From: Kushneria sinocarnis
Lineage (GTDB): Bacteria; Pseudomonadota; Gammaproteobacteria; Pseudomonadales; Halomonadaceae
Assembly (NCBI RefSeq): GCF_003633775.1
Contig: NZ_RBIN01000008.1
Location: 62,001 to 126,000 of the forward strand
Length of the DNA: 64,000 nucleotides
Direction: 5' to 3'
The translations under genes and the position numbers were made by a program. How positions within the stretch are numbered: position 1 is the stretch's first letter; each line of letters starts with the position of its first letter. This document shows positions 1 through 8,467 of the stretch, piece by piece. The notes under the pieces are model-generated. The model was not told the DNA's origin, searched no databases, and worked only from the letters and a program-made list of their open reading frames with translations.

Positions 1-809
1 CCAATATGAGCAACCCCTTCTTCAGCGGTCTTACCCGTGCCATCACCATGATCGGCCAGCAGCACGGCTTCGAGGTGGTCATGTTCGACTCCTACGAGTC
101 GGAGGCTCAGGAGATGACCGCCATCGAGCGCATGATTCAGATGGGGGTATCAGCGGTCATCGTCTCGGTCATTTCCTCCAACTCCAACTACCAGCCGAAG
201 TGGCGTCAGGCGCTTGCAGAAGCGAACATCCCACTGATTCTGGTAGACCGGGAGATCGACACCGCGCCCTATGCCGGGGTCTACATCGATAATCTCGACT
301 GCGGTTACAAGGCGGGGGCATGGATGGCCCGGCAGCAGCCGGAGAGTGTGCTGGCCATTTCCGGCCTGCCCGGCTCCCGGGTCTCGATCGGCCGGACCTC
401 GGGCATTCGCGAAGCACTGGGAGAGATCCCGCTGGATGTGCGTTACGCCGACTTCAACATGGAGCTGGCCTATCACCGGATGCGCGCACGGCTCGGAGAG
501 GGCCCGCCGCCGAGCGGCGTGATCGGCCTCAACAACCAGATCACGCTGGGCATCATCCGGGCCTGTGTCGAAGCCGGTCTGCGACCGCTGCAGGACATCC
601 TGCTGTTCAGCATCGACGAGGTTCAGCACGCCGATATCTTCGGCCTGCCGATCCCCTGCCTGCGTCATGACATCGACGAAATCGCCTATCGCACCGTGGC
701 GCTCGCCCGCCAGGCGCTGGAGATGCCCCAGGCGGGCGGCTCACGGGTGGTGGTGCGCAGCACCCTGAAGGTGCCCGAAACGCACGCCCCGGCTAGGGGT
801 GCGGAGTGA
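1..809 (+). CDS. LacI-family transcriptional regulator, 3' part (5' truncated by window edge)
   Basis: Effector-binding portion of a LacI/GalR-type repressor. The reading frame is open to the first base of the window, and the first visible residues (N-M-S-N-P-F-F-S) match the 'P..SNPFF..' linker/core junction that follows the helix-turn-helix in this family. The Met there is therefore internal and the DNA-binding domain lies outside the window. About 268 residues of a periplasmic-binding-protein fold are visible, with the typical D-R hinge segment (LILVDREID) and a late F-S-I-D-E stretch. The ligand cannot be told from sequence; sugars or sugar acids are usual. The 3' end overlaps the convergent mscS-type gene by 17 bases. 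Confidence 0.85.
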   Translation, partial: NMSNPFFSGLTRAITMIGQQHGFEVVMFDSYESEAQEMTAIERMIQMGVSAVIVSVISSNSNYQPKWRQALAEANIPLILVDREIDTAPYAGVYIDNLDCGYKAGAWMARQQPESVLAISGLPGSRVSIGRTSGIREALGEIPLDVRYADFNMELAYHRMRARLGEGPPPSGVIGLNNQITLGIIRACVEAGLRPLQDILLFSIDEVQHADIFGLPIPCLRHDIDEIAYRTVALARQALEMPQAGGSRVVVRSTLKVPETHAPARGAE

Positions 810-3180
810 CCGGGGCATCGCCTGCCCCGCTGTCACCAGGGGCATCGGTGGCGCGTCCGTGGCGCTCCTCGATCCCGGCACGCTCGAGCTCTTCACTGCT
901 CAGCGTGGCGCCGGCGCGCAACCGATAGCGCGGACGTGCCGACGGCTGCGACGACGCCTCCGCTTCGGACCTCGCCGGACGCAGGGCTTCGGCATTCTCC
1001 AGCGTCACGCTCATGCGCGGCATGGCCAGATCAACGCCCGCGGCATCCATGCGCCGCTTGAGACGCAGGTTGAACTCGCGTGCCACGTCCCACTGCATCA
1101 CCGGTGCCGTGCGGAAACGCGCCCGCACGATGGCCGCGCCCTGATCGAAGCTCTCGATCCCCTGCAGCTCCAGCGCCGACCAGATCTTGAAGCGGAACAG
1201 CGCATCCTCGCGCATCTCATCGGCTACCGCCTGGATCATGCCGATGGCGTCATCGATCGGCATCGCATGCGGCACCCGGATACGGAACAGCGCATAGCCG
1301 AACTCCCGGGAGTAGTTCTGGACCGCCTTGATCTGGCTGAACGGCACCGCATGGACGATGCCGTCGAGATCACGCAACCGCACCGTGCGCAGACTGAGCT
1401 TCTCCACGGTACCGACATTGCCCCCCACATCGACGAAATCATCGATCGCCAAGGTATCCTCGACCAGGATGAAGATGCCGGTAATCAGATCCTGCACCAG
1501 CGTCTGGGCACCAAAGCCCACCGCCAGACCGATCACCCCGGCACCGGCGAGCAGCGGCGTGACATTCACGCCCAGATTGGCCAGCGCCACGATGGTGGCG
1601 ATCACCACGATGGTGGCAAAGACGATGTTGCGCAGCAGCGGCGTGATGGTCTCCGCCCGGGCCCGCCGGGCCCGGCCGCGCTGGGAGCGTGAGGTCGAGG
1701 TCATGGCGCGGTGGATGGCGGTGTCGGCAATGATCCAGACCAGCCACGCCACCAGCAGGGTCACCCCGACACTGATCAGGGAGAGGATGATCCGTTCGCC
1801 CAGCTGACCGCTGCTGGCATTGAGCAGCGAACCGCCCCAGATGCGTGCCGCCAGCTCGGCAAACACGATCCAGCTGGCCAGGTGCGCCAGCGCATAGCCG
1901 AAGCGGATCAGCCGCTTGCCGTAGCGGGTACGCCGCCGTTCGGGAGCGCGCTGCGAACTGCGATAGAGCAGCCCGCCAACGATCAGCATGACCACCAGCA
2001 GCCCGGCCGTCAGGATCGCACGGGCAAAATCGCTGCGAATGTCGCCGCTGTAGCTGACCACGGCAATCAGCGACGCGCCCACCACCAGCAGCGCCGGAAT
2101 GTGCCAGATGTTGCCGAGCACCAGCAGCAGCTCACTGACCAGACTCTGATCCCGGCGCAGGCGATAGGGGCGATTGCGGATCAGATGGCGCACCGGCCGC
2201 TTGAAGCGAATGATGAAGGCGCCGGCAATCAGAATGGCGCACAGTCCGATGAACTCGGAGAGAAAGCCGGCCAGGTCATCCCCCAGCGCACGGGTAATGA
2301 TCGCCGAGTTGGTGGCATCACCCAGCGCCCCCAGCGCGCCGATGGCAAACAGCGGCCAGCCCGCCTGACGCCGCAGGATCCGCAGCGCCACCCGGCGGTG
2401 CCCCCAGGTGAACATGGCAAACACCACTTCACAGACCGAGGCAAAGATCATGCCGCAGACGGTGGCATAGCCCAGCGTCAGCGCCAGCAGCATGCCGGGC
2501 GAGCTCTCGAGCCAGGAAGTAACCGCCAGCGTCAGCCCGAATGCCCCGCCCCAGGGCACGACGCGGCGCAGACAGTAGCGCAGCATGGTCAGGGCCGTGG
2601 GCTGATCGGTCAGCGTCAGCCGCAGCCCGTAGTGATGCAGCACCCGGCGCAGCAGGAAGTAGAACAGCGTGGCCATGCCGGCCCAGGCCAGCAGCGTCAG
2701 CGCGAAATCCCGCAGCCCCGACCACCACTGCCGGCCACTGCTGAAGTCGGCGCGCAGATCCTGCCAGGCCGCTGCCGCCCGGTCACGCCAGGTCGTCAGC
2801 AGGGCCTTGCCGTTGTCCTGCCCCTTGCCGGACTCCAGGCTCGAGGCCAGCGCCCCCAGCAGACCGCCGCCGGCCTCTTTCCCCTCGCCGGAGGCGGCTT
2901 CCCGGCTGGCCTGACGCAACTGTCTGAGCTGCTCGAGCAGCGCCGAACGCTGCTGTTCGCTTTCCAGCACGCCAATCACCTGATCCAGCGAGGCCTGCAG
3001 CTCCTTCGGCGAGGGCCCCTGCTGCTCCTGCGAACCGCCGCCGCTCATGCCGGGCAGCCCGGCCGCCTCGACCTGCAGCGGGGACACCAGACACAGCATG
3101 ACCAGCAGCATCCCCAGCCAGCGTGTCCACACGATTGCCGTTCTCATTTGCCGTTCGCTCACCGCATTGCATTCATTCAT
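793..3180 (-). CDS. Large MscS-family mechanosensitive channel (YbiO-like)
   Basis: Inner-membrane channel expected to open under hypo-osmotic stress and release solutes. The 795-residue product begins with a signal-peptide-like segment (a second Met at residue 12, position 3147, gives a cleaner one). A Gln/Glu-rich periplasmic helix region follows, then many transmembrane segments, and then the MscS pore-lining helix and beta domain near residues 540-640, where G-V-N-V-T-P-L-L-A-G-A-G and GFGAQTLVQDLITG are seen. This arrangement and length resemble E. coli YbiO (741 aa) more than short MscS. The last ~70 residues are a charged, low-complexity cytoplasmic tail. Neither candidate start has a strong Shine-Dalgarno sequence, so the exact start is uncertain. 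Confidence 0.88.
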   Translation of the reverse strand: MNECNAVSERQMRTAIVWTRWLGMLLVMLCLVSPLQVEAAGLPGMSGGGSQEQQGPSPKELQASLDQVIGVLESEQQRSALLEQLRQLRQASREAASGEGKEAGGGLLGALASSLESGKGQDNGKALLTTWRDRAAAAWQDLRADFSSGRQWWSGLRDFALTLLAWAGMATLFYFLLRRVLHHYGLRLTLTDQPTALTMLRYCLRRVVPWGGAFGLTLAVTSWLESSPGMLLALTLGYATVCGMIFASVCEVVFAMFTWGHRRVALRILRRQAGWPLFAIGALGALGDATNSAIITRALGDDLAGFLSEFIGLCAILIAGAFIIRFKRPVRHLIRNRPYRLRRDQSLVSELLLVLGNIWHIPALLVVGASLIAVVSYSGDIRSDFARAILTAGLLVVMLIVGGLLYRSSQRAPERRRTRYGKRLIRFGYALAHLASWIVFAELAARIWGGSLLNASSGQLGERIILSLISVGVTLLVAWLVWIIADTAIHRAMTSTSRSQRGRARRARAETITPLLRNIVFATIVVIATIVALANLGVNVTPLLAGAGVIGLAVGFGAQTLVQDLITGIFILVEDTLAIDDFVDVGGNVGTVEKLSLRTVRLRDLDGIVHAVPFSQIKAVQNYSREFGYALFRIRVPHAMPIDDAIGMIQAVADEMREDALFRFKIWSALELQGIESFDQGAAIVRARFRTAPVMQWDVAREFNLRLKRRMDAAGVDLAMPRMSVTLENAEALRPARSEAEASSQPSARPRYRLRAGATLSSEELERAGIEERHGRATDAPGDSGAGDAPVTPHP

Positions 3181-3415
3181 TACCCGGCATGCTCGCTGCC
3201 CCCTCCGGGCGCAGGCACTTCATGTTCCAGCAGGTGGCCCCTTCGACAGGTCAACGCGCGAAAAGACTCCTGCTGCGCACCGATTCTGCCTGAAGCAGCC
3301 GGCGCAGGGTACGAATTCAACGTAGAGATTGAAAAATCAGGCCGTTTGTCGCATCATTTCGCACCCTTGAAATACCCGGTTTGTCATTTTCGCAACGCCC
3401 GCGGAGCCAAACGCC

Positions 3416-3673
3416 ATGAAATCAGGCATTCATCCCAACTACCGTACGGTGATCTTTCACGACACCAACGCGGACACCTATTTCCAGATTCCGTCGACCA
3501 TCGAAACCGACGAGACCATCGAACGTGAAGGCCAGACCTTCCCGCTGGTCCGGCTGGATATTTCTTCGGCCTCGCATCCGTTCTATACGGGTCAGCAGCG
3601 TCAGATCAGCAGCGAAGGTCGTGCTGCCCAGTTCCGTCGGCGCTTCGGCAACTTCGGTCGCCGCCAGAGCTGA
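3416..3673 (+). CDS. rpmE2: 50S ribosomal protein L31 type B (zinc-free)
   Basis: Component of the large ribosomal subunit at the inter-subunit bridge. The 85-residue protein starts [10 protein letters not shown] and contains the type B hallmarks V-I-F-H-D and S-H-P-F-Y-T-G, ending in a basic R-R-R-F-G-N-F-G-R tail. It has no cysteines, so it is the C-minus form that does not bind zinc. In many proteobacteria this paralogue is induced by zinc starvation through Zur and replaces the zinc-binding L31. I could not recognise a convincing Zur palindrome in the ~235-base upstream gap. A GGAG sits about 10 bases before the ATG, and a terminator follows directly. Confidence 0.95.
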   Translation: MKSGIHPNYRTVIFHDTNADTYFQIPSTIETDETIEREGQTFPLVRLDISSASHPFYTGQQRQISSEGRAAQFRRRFGNFGRRQS

Positions 3674-3710
3674 AGACCGCTCTACAGGTCGAGCGAAGGG
3701 TGTCGAACCG

Positions 3711-3763
3711 GCCGCTGCCGTGACGTCGGGGTTACTGCCCCGACGCCCGGTCTGCGGCTTTTT
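3711..3763 (+). terminator. Rho-independent terminator after rpmE2
   Basis: An inner perfect 8-bp stem (CGTCGGGG / CCCCGACG, 3724-3731 with 3738-3745) sits inside an outer GCCGC/GCGGC pairing (3711-3715 with 3754-3758). Five T residues follow at 3759-3763. It lies 38 bases after the rpmE2 stop, between convergent genes. Confidence 0.75.
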
Positions 3764-3784
3764 CGTGTCACGCACCGGCAATCT

Positions 3785-4843
3785 TCAGGCGCTCGACCGC
3801 TTTTGCCTACTCCGCCGTTTCAGCAGCCAGACCAGCAGCCCGACGACCGATACCAGCCACGCCAGCGAGGCCAGCGCACCGACGCCCAGGGCCAGCTCGT
3901 GCAGCAGTCCGAAGTGCTCGGTCGAGGCCAGCCGTCCGGTGGCCAGGGCATACATCGCCACCGGAAACACGCTCGCCCAGACGGTCGGCCTGAAATCCAG
4001 CGGCTCCCGCCTGACCAGATGCTTCCAGCCATCGAGCATCAGCAGTACCGGAATCAGCCAGCTGCTCCACCACCACAGGATCATCACCGCCGCCTCGAGC
4101 AGCATGGCCGCGCTCTGCCACATCGGTGCCCGAGGCAGCGCCGGCAGCAGCTGGGCGCCGGCCTCGACGCTGATGGCCGCCGAGCCCATCACCACCCAGT
4201 AGACGGGGTTGATGTCGCGCTCGTTGAGTTTCAGGAAGCTGACCCGATTGAAGAAGATGGTGATGAAGATGGCGTACCACATCACCCCGAATCCCCAGGC
4301 GCCGAACAGCAGCAGTGCTGCCAGCGAAGAGCTCCCCTGGTCGAACTGGAACAGCCGGGTAGCGAGAATCACCATCGACTGGGTAGCCACGATCCACAAC
4401 AGCCAGCCACCGTGCGTCACATCGGCCTGCTGCTCGTCGTTGCGAAAGGCCAGCACGCCGAAGCTGACGTAGCCCAGCACCAGCCATAGCACACCGGCCA
4501 CGATCAGCAGCAGGGTCGCCGTTGCCATCCAGCCGCGATAGCTGATCTCGACCCCGAATACGCAGCTGGCCGCGACCAGCGTGAAGAAGGTGAAGACCTG
4601 GCGGGGGTCGAGCAGATCACGGTACACCGCCCGCGGAAAACACAGCGCCCGGGCCAGCAGAAGCACCAGCAGCAGCGGATAGATGCCCCCGTTGAGCGCA
4701 TGGAAGAGCCCCGAGGCGGTTTTCATGTCTAACTGCCAGAAGGCGTTGGAGAGCGTCCCGGTGGCCATCGCCAGCGTGAACCAGGCCGGCGACATCTTGC
4801 GCAGCCAGCGTCCCGTATCACGCCCGGAGTCCTGATCGGTCAA
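3785..4843 (-). CDS. TDT-family (tellurite-resistance/dicarboxylate, SLAC1-like) transporter
   Basis: Integral inner-membrane protein of 352 residues with about ten hydrophobic helices, beginning with the family-typical stretch S-P-A-W-F-T-L-A-M-A-T-G near residue 18. Relatives (TehA, Mae1, SLAC1) are anion channels or exporters of C4-dicarboxylates, sulfite or tellurite-linked anions; the substrate here is unknown. The start is a TTG placed 5 bases after a strong AGGGAGG, preferred over any internal ATG. The C-terminus is strongly basic. It is followed on the same strand (upstream) by the broken ion-channel gene, with ~50 bases between coding regions. Confidence 0.85.
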   Translation of the reverse strand: MTDQDSGRDTGRWLRKMSPAWFTLAMATGTLSNAFWQLDMKTASGLFHALNGGIYPLLLVLLLARALCFPRAVYRDLLDPRQVFTFFTLVAASCVFGVEISYRGWMATATLLLIVAGVLWLVLGYVSFGVLAFRNDEQQADVTHGGWLLWIVATQSMVILATRLFQFDQGSSSLAALLLFGAWGFGVMWYAIFITIFFNRVSFLKLNERDINPVYWVVMGSAAISVEAGAQLLPALPRAPMWQSAAMLLEAAVMILWWWSSWLIPVLLMLDGWKHLVRREPLDFRPTVWASVFPVAMYALATGRLASTEHFGLLHELALGVGALASLAWLVSVVGLLVWLLKRRSRQKRSSA

Positions 4844-4891
4844 GTGAACCTCCCTGTCGACTGACCCTGCCCGACAACGGCCCCTCAGGCC

Positions 4892-5752
4892 TCACTCCCC
4901 GGGCGGGGAGGAGGGCTGCCTTGATGCCTCCGACGGGAACACCTCGGACGGGCCGGTATCGGCTGTGTGGTGGCGACCTCGCTCGCTGACCGAGGCGTGG
5001 TGCAGCTCTGACCTGAGCCCACGCACCTCCTCGGTCAGCTCCTCGACGCGGTGGTTGAGATGCCGGATCATTTCGCGGCTGGCACGATGCTGGCGGTCGT
5101 CGTCCTCGCTCTCCTCGCTGACGTAGAGCGAGCTGACATAGGCTGCGAAGCTGCCGAACAGCCCCACCCCGGCGATCATCAGAAAGACCGCGATGACGCG
5201 CCCGGCAGTAGTGACGGGATAGTAATCCCCGTAGCCTACCGTGGTGATGGTGACAAAGGCCCACCACAGGGCATCCCCAGCGGTCTCGATGGGGCTTTGC
5301 GGCGCCGGGCCCTCCACCAGCAGGATGGCAATGGCACCGAAGACCACCAGCAGCACGGTCATCGAGGCCACGCTGAAGAACATTCCTTCGGCGCGATTGC
5401 GGAACATCACGCCCATCACGCCATTGATCGAGCGTAGCGCCCGGATCAGCCGGAAGATCAGGATCACACGGAAGATACGCGCCGCCTGCAGGTGCCAGAG
5501 CACCGGAATACTGGCAATCAGGTCGATCCAGCCCCATTTCATGTATGCCATGCGGCTGGGTGCCCGGGCCAGGCGCAGACAGAAATCGATGAAGAAGAAG
5601 ATGCAGACAAAGGCGTCCAGGTAGTACAGCAGTCACGTCACTTCCGCCGGTAGTGCAAAGAAGGTTTCCGCAGCCAGCGCCCCCAGCACATACAGCGACA
5701 GGATGAAGAGGAACAGCTGAAAGGGTGTGACACGCTCGGGTGGTGTGGACAT
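4892..5752 (-). pseudogene. Voltage-gated K+ channel interrupted by an in-frame TGA
   Basis: Read without the stop, this is a 286-residue six-helix channel starting at ATG 5752 with GGAAG seven bases upstream. Codon 40 (bases 5635-5633) is TGA, falling between V-T and L-L-Y-Y-L-D-A-F-V-C at the S1-S2 boundary. Both sides stay in the same frame and carry family sequence. Downstream are an arginine-rich S4 (R-I-F-R-V-I-L-I-F-R-L-I-R-A-L-R) and the K+ selectivity filter T-V-G-Y-G-D, then a cytoplasmic coiled-coil-like tail. A single CGA-to-TGA or TGG-to-TGA change would explain it. A shorter 219-residue product from the ATG at 5551 would lack S1-S2 and keep S3-S6. It could be a true nonsense mutation or a sequencing error. 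Confidence 0.8.
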
Positions 5753-5807
5753 GATGTCTTCCGGCGACGACTCGGCGGGTACTACCGGACGGTGTTACCG
5801 TCCGATC

Positions 5808-5864
5808 CACGAAACCGCTACTCTTTCACGAAACCGCTATTCTTTCACGAAACCGCTACTCTAG
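5808..5864. repeat. Three tandem copies of a 19-bp repeat
   Basis: The unit CACGAAACCGCTACTCTTT starts at 5808, 5827 and 5846. The second copy has one change (C to T at unit position 14) and the third departs only in its last two bases. The array lies in the gap between the divergent K+ channel remnant and the small membrane-protein gene, upstream of both, so it could affect either promoter. Copy number may vary by slippage. Confidence 0.9.
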
Positions 5865-5944
5865 CTTAAAGGCCGGGGGTTGCCGAACCCGGTGGGTCAT
5901 TTGATGTCATAATGACCAGGCCATAATACTACGGAGCATTCGAC

Positions 5945-6265
5945 ATGGCAGATCCCCGCCACAACGCCGCCTGGCGCATGGCCGAACAACTTCGCACCCG
6001 TGCCCGGGGCTCCACCCGCAATACCGGCGGATTCAAGCTGCTCGTCACCTGGCTTGCCTTCGGCATGCTGCTGATCGTGGGTACCGTGTTTGCCCTGTGC
6101 TTTCTGCTGGTCGGCTGGGCGATGATGCCGCTGCTGCGCCATCGCATGAAGCGCCAGGCCGAACGCTTCGGGCAGACGCACGAAGGCCACTACACCACCC
6201 CGGAGGGTGACCGACGGGTCCTTGAAGGCGAGTATCACGTGCACACCCGGGCACCCCGCCGCTAG
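5945..6265 (+). CDS. Small membrane protein of unknown function
   Basis: A 106-residue protein I do not recognise as a named family. Residues 1-30 are polar and basic (R-T-R-A-R-G-S-T-R-N). A long hydrophobic stretch at about 30-62 is enough for one long or two short membrane helices, and a basic M-K-R-Q-A-E-R segment follows. The tail is hydrophilic and contains Y-T-T-P-E-G-D and E-G-E-Y-H-V. The start is supported by GGAG eight bases before the ATG. It stands alone between the tandem-repeat region and the flavin oxidoreductase. Its function cannot be inferred from context. Confidence 0.7.
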   Translation: MADPRHNAAWRMAEQLRTRARGSTRNTGGFKLLVTWLAFGMLLIVGTVFALCFLLVGWAMMPLLRHRMKRQAERFGQTHEGHYTTPEGDRRVLEGEYHVHTRAPRR

Positions 6266-6496
6266 GCGTCACCTCTCCGCGCTGACGGCTCATTCCCCGG
6301 GTAACGTCAGCCCGCTCCCCGCCACCCTTTCTTCAGTGCATGGCCCGTCGAATCGGCGCATGTCGATTCATCGGGCCCGACAGGCTTGAAAAGCGGCTTT
6401 CTGCCCTCAACTCCTGCATGATAATGAGGACGCTAATGACCGTCACGGAATCACCTCGTGCCACGGCCACGTCCGCCTACCGTATGGAGCCTTGCC

Positions 6497-7492
6497 ATGT
6501 CACGACTCAGCGATGTTCGCCTCTCGGTGCTCGATCTGGCGCCCGTGCGCCAGGGTGGCAGCATCAGCGAAACCTTCGCCAATACCGTCAGTCTCGCCCA
6601 GCACACCGAGGGCCTCAGCTATACCCGCTTCTGGCTGGCCGAACATCACAACGCCGCCGGTATTGCCAGCGCCGCCACGTCTCTGCTGATCGGTCACGTG
6701 GCCGGCGCCACCTCGACCATCCGCGTCGGTTCAGGCGGCATCATGCTGCCCAACCATGCGCCTCTGGTGGTTGCCGAACACTTCGGTACGCTGGCTACCC
6801 TCTACCCCGATCGCATCGATCTGGGCCTGGGACGCGCGCCGGGCACCGACGGCATGACGGTCCGTGCTCTCAAGCGCGACCCCATGAGCGGCGTCAGCGA
6901 CTTCCCCCAGCAGGTTGCCGAACTGCAGCGCTTTCTCGGCGACGGTCAGCCCGACCAGCAGGTACATGCCTGGCCCGGCGAGGGCACCCATGTGCCGATC
7001 TGGCTGCTCGGCTCCAGCGGTTACAGCGCCCAGCTGGCTGCGCAGATGGGGCTGCCGTTCGCCTTTGCCGGTCAGTTCGCGCCCGGTCACATGCTCGAGG
7101 CGCTGCGCCTCTATCGCGATCAGTTCCGGCCCTCGGCGGTGCTCGATCGACCCTATGTGATTACCGGCATCCCGATCGTCGCGGCCGACAGTGACGAACT
7201 GGCGCAGTATCACGCCACCACCCAGCAGCAGAAGTTCCTCGCGCTGGCCCGCGGCCAACGGATACAGCTGGCGCCACCGGTCGAGCAGATGGACTGGAGT
7301 GCCCGGGAGCAGGCCGCCGTGCAGCAGAATCTCGGTGCCTCCATCGTGGGCGGCCCCGAAACCGTGCGCGCCGAACTCGAGCGCTTCCTCGAGCTGACCG
7401 GTGCCGATGAGGTGATGGTCAACTCCGACTTCTATCACCACGAGGATCGGCTGCACAGCTACGAGATCCTGGCCAATCTCTGCCTGCGCTAG
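6497..7492 (+). CDS. LLM-class flavin-dependent oxidoreductase (YhbW-like)
   Basis: Luciferase-like monooxygenase-fold enzyme that would use reduced FMN; the physiological substrate of this subgroup is unknown. The 331-residue product matches E. coli YhbW in length and in long stretches: L-S-V-L-D-L-A-P near the start, F-W-L-A-E-H-H-N near 45, [13 protein letters not shown] near 80, and [11 protein letters not shown]. The ATG at 6497 is chosen because GGAG lies 8 bases upstream and because YhbW begins at the same point. It is monocistronic and ends before a bidirectional hairpin. Confidence 0.9.
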   Translation: MSRLSDVRLSVLDLAPVRQGGSISETFANTVSLAQHTEGLSYTRFWLAEHHNAAGIASAATSLLIGHVAGATSTIRVGSGGIMLPNHAPLVVAEHFGTLATLYPDRIDLGLGRAPGTDGMTVRALKRDPMSGVSDFPQQVAELQRFLGDGQPDQQVHAWPGEGTHVPIWLLGSSGYSAQLAAQMGLPFAFAGQFAPGHMLEALRLYRDQFRPSAVLDRPYVITGIPIVAADSDELAQYHATTQQQKFLALARGQRIQLAPPVEQMDWSAREQAAVQQNLGASIVGGPETVRAELERFLELTGADEVMVNSDFYHHEDRLHSYEILANLCLR

Positions 7493-7510
7493 CACACGAC
7501 CACGGCACAC

Positions 7511-7538
7511 CAGCCGCCCGGCCGATGCCGGGCGGCTG
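7511..7538. terminator. GC-rich hairpin between convergent genes
   Basis: A perfect 12-bp stem (CAGCCGCCCGGC / GCCGGGCGGCTG) with a 4-base loop, between the stops of the YhbW-like gene (+) and the alpha/beta hydrolase (-). There is no T-run on either side, so it is a probable but not classical terminator. Confidence 0.5.
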
Positions 7539-7561
7539 TCATGCGCTTGCGGCAGGCGGGC

Positions 7562-8326
7562 TCACCCGATGAAAGTGCGCATCTCCTGCGCCAGCCGTTC
7601 GGGAATTTCCAGCGGCAGCAGGTGCCCGCACTGCTCGATGACACGCAGCTCGCCCTGCTCAAGATGCGGCATCACCAGCCGCTGCTGGACGTCGGGTGGC
7701 AGCGAGGGATCACGATCACCGACGATCACGCGGACCGGACAGTTCAGCCTGCCGACCGTGTCCGCATGATCCTCGGCATAAGTGGTGCGCGGCCAGCGGT
7801 ACCAGCCCTCGCGCGAGGCGCGCATGGCGTCATGCACGGCGTGTTCGAAGCCGGCTTCCGACAGCGGCTGGACCACTGCCCCGCGAATGAAGGCCTCGGC
7901 CTGTTCGCGGCTGAAGTCGAACGCGAGCTGAAACCGGCGCTCCTCGTCACTCACCGGCTGCGGCCCGGGGGGCGCCGGTGCCACCAGCACCAGTGATTCC
8001 AGCCACGCCGGCCGGCGAGCCGCCAGCAGCATGGCGGTACGGCCGGAAAAGGAGTGTCCTGCCAGCACCACGCGCTCCAGCCTCAGTTCGCGCACCGTCT
8101 CCTCGACCTGATCGGCCATCGCCACGCTGTCCAGAGCCTCGTTCAGGCCGGCATCGCCGAACCCCGGCATGTCGACGGCAATACAGCGGTAGTGGCTGGT
8201 CAGATGCGGCATGACCTCGGCCCAGTCGCGGTGCGAATTGCCGAAGAAGTGCATCAGCAGCAGGGTCGGTTCGCCCTGCCCTTCGTCGATCAGTGGCAGC
8301 ATTGTTTCATTCCATGTTCGTATCAT
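7562..8326 (-). CDS. Alpha/beta-fold hydrolase
   Basis: A 254-residue soluble hydrolase with the full catalytic triad visible. The nucleophile elbow G-H-S-F-S-G carries Ser92, the acid is Asp206 in V-G-D-R-D-P, and the base is His235 in C-G-H-L-L-P. An oxyanion-hole segment (H-F-F-G-N) is seen near residue 26. Esterase, haloperoxidase-like or dienelactone-type activity is possible; the sequence does not narrow the substrate. A second Met at residue 9 is an alternative start. It stands alone, separated from the downstream dehydrogenase gene by a terminator. Confidence 0.85.
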   Translation of the reverse strand: MIRTWNETMLPLIDEGQGEPTLLLMHFFGNSHRDWAEVMPHLTSHYRCIAVDMPGFGDAGLNEALDSVAMADQVEETVRELRLERVVLAGHSFSGRTAMLLAARRPAWLESLVLVAPAPPGPQPVSDEERRFQLAFDFSREQAEAFIRGAVVQPLSEAGFEHAVHDAMRASREGWYRWPRTTYAEDHADTVGRLNCPVRVIVGDRDPSLPPDVQQRLVMPHLEQGELRVIEQCGHLLPLEIPERLAQEMRTFIG

Positions 8327-8409
8327 TTCAGGAGTGTAGTGATCACGGCGGAATTGTCAGCGCTACCGCCACTTTTGATGACCCTTGAAGGCAAGCGTGC
8401 CCCATCGAA

Positions 8410-8436
8410 AAAACCGCCGTCAGGGACGGCGGTTTT
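8410..8436 (-). terminator. Rho-independent terminator after the aldehyde dehydrogenase gene
   Basis: A perfect 12-bp stem (AAAACCGCCGTC / GACGGCGGTTTT) with a 3-base loop. Read on the minus strand, it ends in six T residues and lies about 30 bases after the stop of the succinate-semialdehyde dehydrogenase gene. An A-run on the other side means it could also work in the plus direction. Confidence 0.85.
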
Positions 8437-8467
8437 CGACAGTTTGCGACCAACGGTCAAAAGCGAT

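Noticed and set aside
1711-3528. A 605-codon open frame on the plus strand, running antisense to the MscS-type gene and into the rpmE2 region.
   Set aside because: Low-complexity, Gln/His/Pro/Arg-rich translation typical of shadow frames in GC-rich DNA. The opposite strand encodes a clear MscS-family channel, and rpmE2 lies in a different plus-strand frame.
5633-5635. TGA in the channel gene as a selenocysteine or recoding site.
   Set aside because: No SECIS-like hairpin was seen after it, and channel families do not use selenocysteine there. A point nonsense change or a sequencing error is simpler.
4818-5810. A 330-codon minus-strand frame covering the whole K+ channel region without a stop.
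   Set aside because: Its translation shows no membrane or filter motifs. The S4 arginines and T-V-G-Y-G-D are in the other frame, which keeps family sequence on both sides of the TGA.
5808-5864. The 19-bp tandem repeats as a small CRISPR array.
   Set aside because: The copies are directly adjacent with no variable spacers, and no cas genes are in the window.
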